NCBI RefSeq assembly: GCF_024138715.1
Contig: NZ_CP092074.1
Location: 4,216,001 to 4,280,000 of the forward strand
DNA: 64,000 bases
Reading direction: 5' to 3'
Origin: Emticicia sp. 21SJ11W-3
Lineage (GTDB): Bacteria; Bacteroidota; Bacteroidia; Cytophagales; Spirosomataceae
Below are positions 60,862-64,000 of this stretch, piece after piece. The translations under genes were made by a program, and so were the position numbers. The notes below the pieces were generated by a model. The model made no database searches. It saw only the letters and a list, made by a program, of their open reading frames with translations, and had not been told where the DNA came from. Every line of letters begins with the position of its first letter. The stretch's first letter is position 1.

Positions 60862-62293
60862 ATATATTTACACGCTCATGGCAGCTGTCTTATTAGGCGG
60901 CTGCAAAATAAAACAGAATTTACCAGACCAAAAACCAGTAAACCTACCACAGCAATTCAGTGCCAAAGCAGGGGCAGATGCCCACAAACTGGCCACTCTG
61001 AATGAGTTTTTTAACGACCCTACCCTTACCGCCCTGATAGACACAGCGCTTAAGAATAATTTTGATTTGCAGGTGGCTCTTCAAAATATTGAGTTGGCGC
61101 GTGCGGGGGTACGTTTCACCCAGGGTATTGACAGGCCCGATTTATCAGCTGCACTGTCGGTGGGTTCACGTAAGTTCGGTAATTATACAATTGATGGCGT
61201 AGGTAACTACGACACCCAGTTTTCAACCAATCTGGATAGCAAGCAAAAGTTGCCTTCACCCAGTATCCCCGATTTTTTCGTGGGCATACAGTCATCATGG
61301 GAAATTGACTTATGGGGCAAGCTGAAAAGTAAGAAGAAAGCAGCAGCAGCGCGGTTTATTGCCAGTGAACACGGCCGCAATCTGGTGGTAACCTCAATGG
61401 TTGCTGAAATTGCCGACGCCTATTTTGAATTATTGATTCTTGACAACGAACTGAAAATACTGGAAGATAACATCCGCCTGCAACAGGAAGCGCTGGATAT
61501 TGTGAAAGTAATGAAACAGGCCGGTGAAGCCAATCAGCTAGGTGTAGAACTGATGAGTGCCCAGTTGTTGAGCTCGCAATCTTTAAAAATTGAGGTAAAA
61601 CAGAAAATTATTGAAAACGAAAGCCGGATTAATTTCTTATCCGGCAGGTTCCCGCAACCAATTGCACGAAGGGCTGCAGCCTGGGAGACAGTAGTTCCAC
61701 CAAAACTATCGGCTGGTATTCCTTCGCAATTACTTGAAAACCGACCCGATATAAAACAGGCGGAGTTTGACCTGATAGCCGCCGATGCCAATATATATTC
61801 AGCCAAGGCAGCATTTTACCCGTCGCTCAACATCAATGGCAGTATGGGTTTGCAGGCATTCAGGGCAGCGGTACTTTTTAATCCGGGTTCGTTTGCCTAC
61901 AATGTGGCCGGTGGTTTGTTTGCACCATTATTGAACAGACGCCAGCTGATTGCCGAGTTGATGGCATCTGAGGCAGACCAGAAAATTGCCTACACTAATT
62001 ACAGAAAAACAATTGTGAATAGTTTTACTGAGGTATATAACTACCTGAATCTGATTGAGAATACCAATGAGATGTATGAGTTGAAATCGAAAGAGGTAGA
62101 AGTATTGAAAGTAACCATCAACACATCGGTAGAATTATTCAAGTTTGGCAGAGCCACTTATCTGGAGGTAATTACGGCACAAAAAAATGCCTTGCAGGCG
62201 CAAATAGAACTAATAAACCTGCGTAAAAGTCAGTTTGAAGGTGTCATCGGGCTTTACAGGGCTTTAGGTGGCGGATGGAAGAGCGTAATATAA
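60848..62293 (+). CDS. Outer-membrane efflux channel lipoprotein (TolC/OprM family)
   Basis: 481 residues from the ATG at 60848, overlapping the pump gene by 14 bases; the frame is open further upstream but that part lies within the pump gene. The lipobox VLLGGC makes Cys19 lipidated, the NodT/OprM pattern. Two OEP repeats: the first about residues 60-260 and the second about 280-470. Family marks are IPSQLLENRPDIKQAEFDL, PSLNINGSMGLQA and TYLEVITAQKNALQAQIELI. Third component of the tripartite pump. A GC-rich palindrome follows the stop. Confidence 0.94.
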   Translation: MPKPKYIYTLMAAVLLGGCKIKQNLPDQKPVNLPQQFSAKAGADAHKLATLNEFFNDPTLTALIDTALKNNFDLQVALQNIELARAGVRFTQGIDRPDLSAALSVGSRKFGNYTIDGVGNYDTQFSTNLDSKQKLPSPSIPDFFVGIQSSWEIDLWGKLKSKKKAAAARFIASEHGRNLVVTSMVAEIADAYFELLILDNELKILEDNIRLQQEALDIVKVMKQAGEANQLGVELMSAQLLSSQSLKIEVKQKIIENESRINFLSGRFPQPIARRAAAWETVVPPKLSAGIPSQLLENRPDIKQAEFDLIAADANIYSAKAAFYPSLNINGSMGLQAFRAAVLFNPGSFAYNVAGGLFAPLLNRRQLIAELMASEADQKIAYTNYRKTIVNSFTEVYNYLNLIENTNEMYELKSKEVEVLKVTINTSVELFKFGRATYLEVITAQKNALQAQIELINLRKSQFEGVIGLYRALGGGWKSVI

Positions 62294-62297
62294 TTAA

Positions 62298-62344
62298 CCC
62301 CACCCGACCCCTCCCCCATTAACGGGGAAGGGCCGGGGATGGGC
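62298..62344. repeat. GC-rich imperfect palindrome, REP-like
   Basis: Left arm about 62298-62316 (CCCCACCCGACCCCTCCCC), loop CATTAAC, right arm 62324-62344, with scattered mismatches and one bulge. Base composition differs strikingly from the surrounding DNA. It lies between the convergent channel gene and receptor gene, where it may act as bidirectional terminator; the look is that of a dispersed intergenic repeat. Confidence 0.6.
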
Positions 62345-62350
62345 TTACCA

Positions 62351-64000
62351 TCAGGCCTTCACACGTTTCTGCTCACTTTCTGAACCGCCACTCTGGCGTA
62401 ATTTCAGGTTTTGCCCCTTATTGAATCTAAACGAAAAAGATAACGTTACCACACGGGTATCTAAATAACTGAACCAGCTTGCTGCTGCATTTTTGATGTT
62501 GCGGATGTCGCCTCCCACCTGATTGGTGTAAAAAACATCGTTTATGTTCAGTTTTAATGTACCCTTGTCTTTCATTATTTTGGTAGAAACCCCTGCCCTG
62601 ACCGAGCCGATAGGAATTACCAGAAACTGACCAGACAATACTTTGGTCTGATACGACCCTGCCAGTTCGGCACTCCATTTTTTGTTAATTGTAAACTGAT
62701 TGGTAGGTACTGCAACCCAAAACCAGCGCGACTCGTTCAGGGTTTCGGTATAAATCGGTCCTTCAAATGTATTATTAAGATAGGCCGTATACAGTTGCAC
62801 GGTCCACCACTTGGTAACAGGATAAGAGCCGTTCAATTCTATCCCATAAGATACCTGTTTCGCAAAATTGCCGGGCCGGCTATAATAAATATTGCCCCTT
62901 TGCTCGTTGGTCTCCGAAATCACATTCTCAATTTTGCTATACTGAAGCGTTGCTGTAACAAAACTGTTGTAAGTATAAGACAACTCAAAATTATACGAAA
63001 ACGTAGGCTGTAAAAACGGATTACCACCGTAATACGTAAATCTGTCCATCGGATACGTAAACGGATTCATGTCTTTATAATTAGGCCGGTCTATTCGTCG
63101 GCCGATAGAAAGCCCGACAACATGCTTTGAGGCGGAATCCAACCTATATTGCGTATAAAAAGTAGGAAACAGATTGGTGTAGTTTCGTTTAAAAGACGAA
63201 TCTTTCACAACAATATTGCCCAGTTGATTGCCCGTTATGTTGGTATTTTCAACACGTAAGCCTAACTGCACCGATATTTTCTTAAAATCTCTCGAGTAAT
63301 TGGCATACACTGCATTGATGTTTTCCTTATACTGAAAGTTATTAGAGAATGTATAATTGGGCTGCTGTTGTCCGTCTGCCACATCATAAAAATCGGCAAT
63401 ATTGCCTGTTTTTACAAAACTGGTTTTTGCCCCGGTTTCTATCCTGCCACCTTTTGTTAACGGATGCAGATAATCTACTTTAAGCGCTCTGATGCTTATG
63501 TCAGAAGGTAAATTTGAAGCCAGAATGGTCTTGCCGGCAAGGCTTCCGTCAGGGTTCAGATTACTGTTTTCAAGTACCTGTTCAATGCTTGACTTATACA
63601 CAATATTATCTACATTAGCCGATAGCTCTCTGCCCTTACTATTCAGCTGATGCGTCATATTCAGGTTTATGCTGCCATTTTTAAATAAAATATCCATAGG
63701 ATTATAGGCATCTACCAAACCGGTAATACTGCCCTGTCCGTCTCTGATAACCGCCGTATTTTTCACATTCCGGCTCGATGGGTTAATGAAACCACTTAAT
63801 GCTATACCCAGCGTAGTTTTTTTGGTTACGTAATAATCGGCCCCAATTCTCAGATTACGGCTTCCGTTCGACGGCCGGATGTATGAGTTCTGAACAAAGG
63901 TTGAACTCAGCTGACCCGCATCAGTGAAATACTTGCGGGTAATAGTCAAATCCTGATAAGTATTGTTCTGATTAACACTCAGATTAGAGAAGAAATTGAA
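62351..64000 (-). CDS. Outer-membrane beta-barrel receptor (PF14905-type, TonB-dependent receptor-like), C-terminal part
   Basis: The frame stays open to the end of the window, so about 549 C-terminal residues are present and the start lies to the right. The text is alternating beta strands: GLSIGRRIDRPNYKDMNPF, FTYYGGNPFLQPTFSYNFEL and SYTYNSFVTATLQYSKIENV, which I recognise from the OMP_b-brl_3 (PF14905) barrels. The last segment, with LDTRVVTLSFSFRFNKG, is the usual C-terminal strand. The N-terminal carboxypeptidase-like and plug domains would lie outside. Ligand unknown. No SusD partner is seen downstream. Confidence 0.87.
   Translation of the reverse strand, partial: FNFFSNLSVNQNNTYQDLTITRKYFTDAGQLSSTFVQNSYIRPSNGSRNLRIGADYYVTKKTTLGIALSGFINPSSRNVKNTAVIRDGQGSITGLVDAYNPMDILFKNGSINLNMTHQLNSKGRELSANVDNIVYKSSIEQVLENSNLNPDGSLAGKTILASNLPSDISIRALKVDYLHPLTKGGRIETGAKTSFVKTGNIADFYDVADGQQQPNYTFSNNFQYKENINAVYANYSRDFKKISVQLGLRVENTNITGNQLGNIVVKDSSFKRNYTNLFPTFYTQYRLDSASKHVVGLSIGRRIDRPNYKDMNPFTYPMDRFTYYGGNPFLQPTFSYNFELSYTYNSFVTATLQYSKIENVISETNEQRGNIYYSRPGNFAKQVSYGIELNGSYPVTKWWTVQLYTAYLNNTFEGPIYTETLNESRWFWVAVPTNQFTINKKWSAELAGSYQTKVLSGQFLVIPIGSVRAGVSTKIMKDKGTLKLNINDVFYTNQVGGDIRNIKNAAASWFSYLDTRVVTLSFSFRFNKGQNLKLRQSGGSESEQKRVKA

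Noticed and set aside
1-64000. tRNA, rRNA, CRISPR array, prophage or insertion sequence
   Set aside because: All gaps between genes were read; none has cloverleaf, spaced direct repeats, integrase or transposase.

Overview
The window reads as an ordinary chromosome segment of a Bacteroidota bacterium, most likely of the Cytophagales type. The reasons are the family content (DUF4296, DUF5606, DUF4301, DUF1684, DUF4442, GH3, PF14905-type outer-membrane barrel, a short GT35 protein), the absence of Shine-Dalgarno sequences, and promoter boxes of the Bacteroidota form TAnnTTTG, in two cases with a TTTG-like -33 box at the expected spacing. Genus cannot be told from the sequence alone. I see no rRNA, tRNA, CRISPR, prophage or insertion sequence. 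Genes are tightly packed, and perfect hairpins with T-tracts close many transcription units.

Left part (1-9.1 kb): the end of a DUF2264 gene converges on a leftward operon encoding a two-haem PSD1/DUF1553 protein, a Tat-exported DUF1501 protein and a membrane cytochrome fused to leucine-rich, sugar-binding-like and discoidin-like parts. Two exported enzymes follow: a Tat-signal PLP enzyme of the threonine-aldolase fold and a creatininase-family protein. 9.3-19.3 kb: ftsK, lolA, a DUF4386 protein, a Crp/Fnr regulator, a thiolase divergent from an MFS transporter, a PhyH dioxygenase divergent from an AraC regulator, and a TPR protein. 19.5-31.7 kb: rimO, asd, 5-formyl-THF cyclo-ligase and a JmjC-like oxygenase on the minus strand; then on the plus strand a fatty-acid beta-oxidation block (DUF4442 hotdog protein, hydroxyacyl-CoA dehydrogenase/enoyl-CoA hydratase, thiolase, SDR), an MFS transporter and a DUF1684 protein. 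31.8-40.4 kb: half of a Bat-type locus (DUF58 plus a membrane protein), a lipoprotein, a dolichyl-phosphate-mannose-synthase-like transferase, a membrane MutS-like ATPase, a serine hydrolase and mreBCD. 40.8-55.7 kb: GH3, a metallo-hydrolase/rhodanese fusion, sppA, yihA, DUF5606, an epimerase, a large TPR protein, an aminoglycoside-phosphotransferase-like kinase with DUF4301, proA and a GT35 protein. 55.9-64 kb: a small unknown membrane protein, a complete RND efflux operon, and the C-terminal part of an outer-membrane receptor.

The strongest new signal is regulatory. A 13-base motif TATGCTTGCATAC, containing a perfect inverted repeat, sits just downstream of the -7 box in both beta-oxidation promoters, 8.4 kb apart (15383-15396 and 23820-23832), with a half-conserved third copy inside the thiolase/MFS promoter. 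This looks like the operator of an unseen MarR/TetR-type repressor that coordinates thiolase, MFS transporter and the hotdog-fad operon. Other points worth checking are a GT35 'phosphorylase' in which the PLP lysine is threonine, the haem/glycan-binding DUF1501 operon, the exported PLP enzyme, and a 15-bp perfect hairpin between mreB and mreC.
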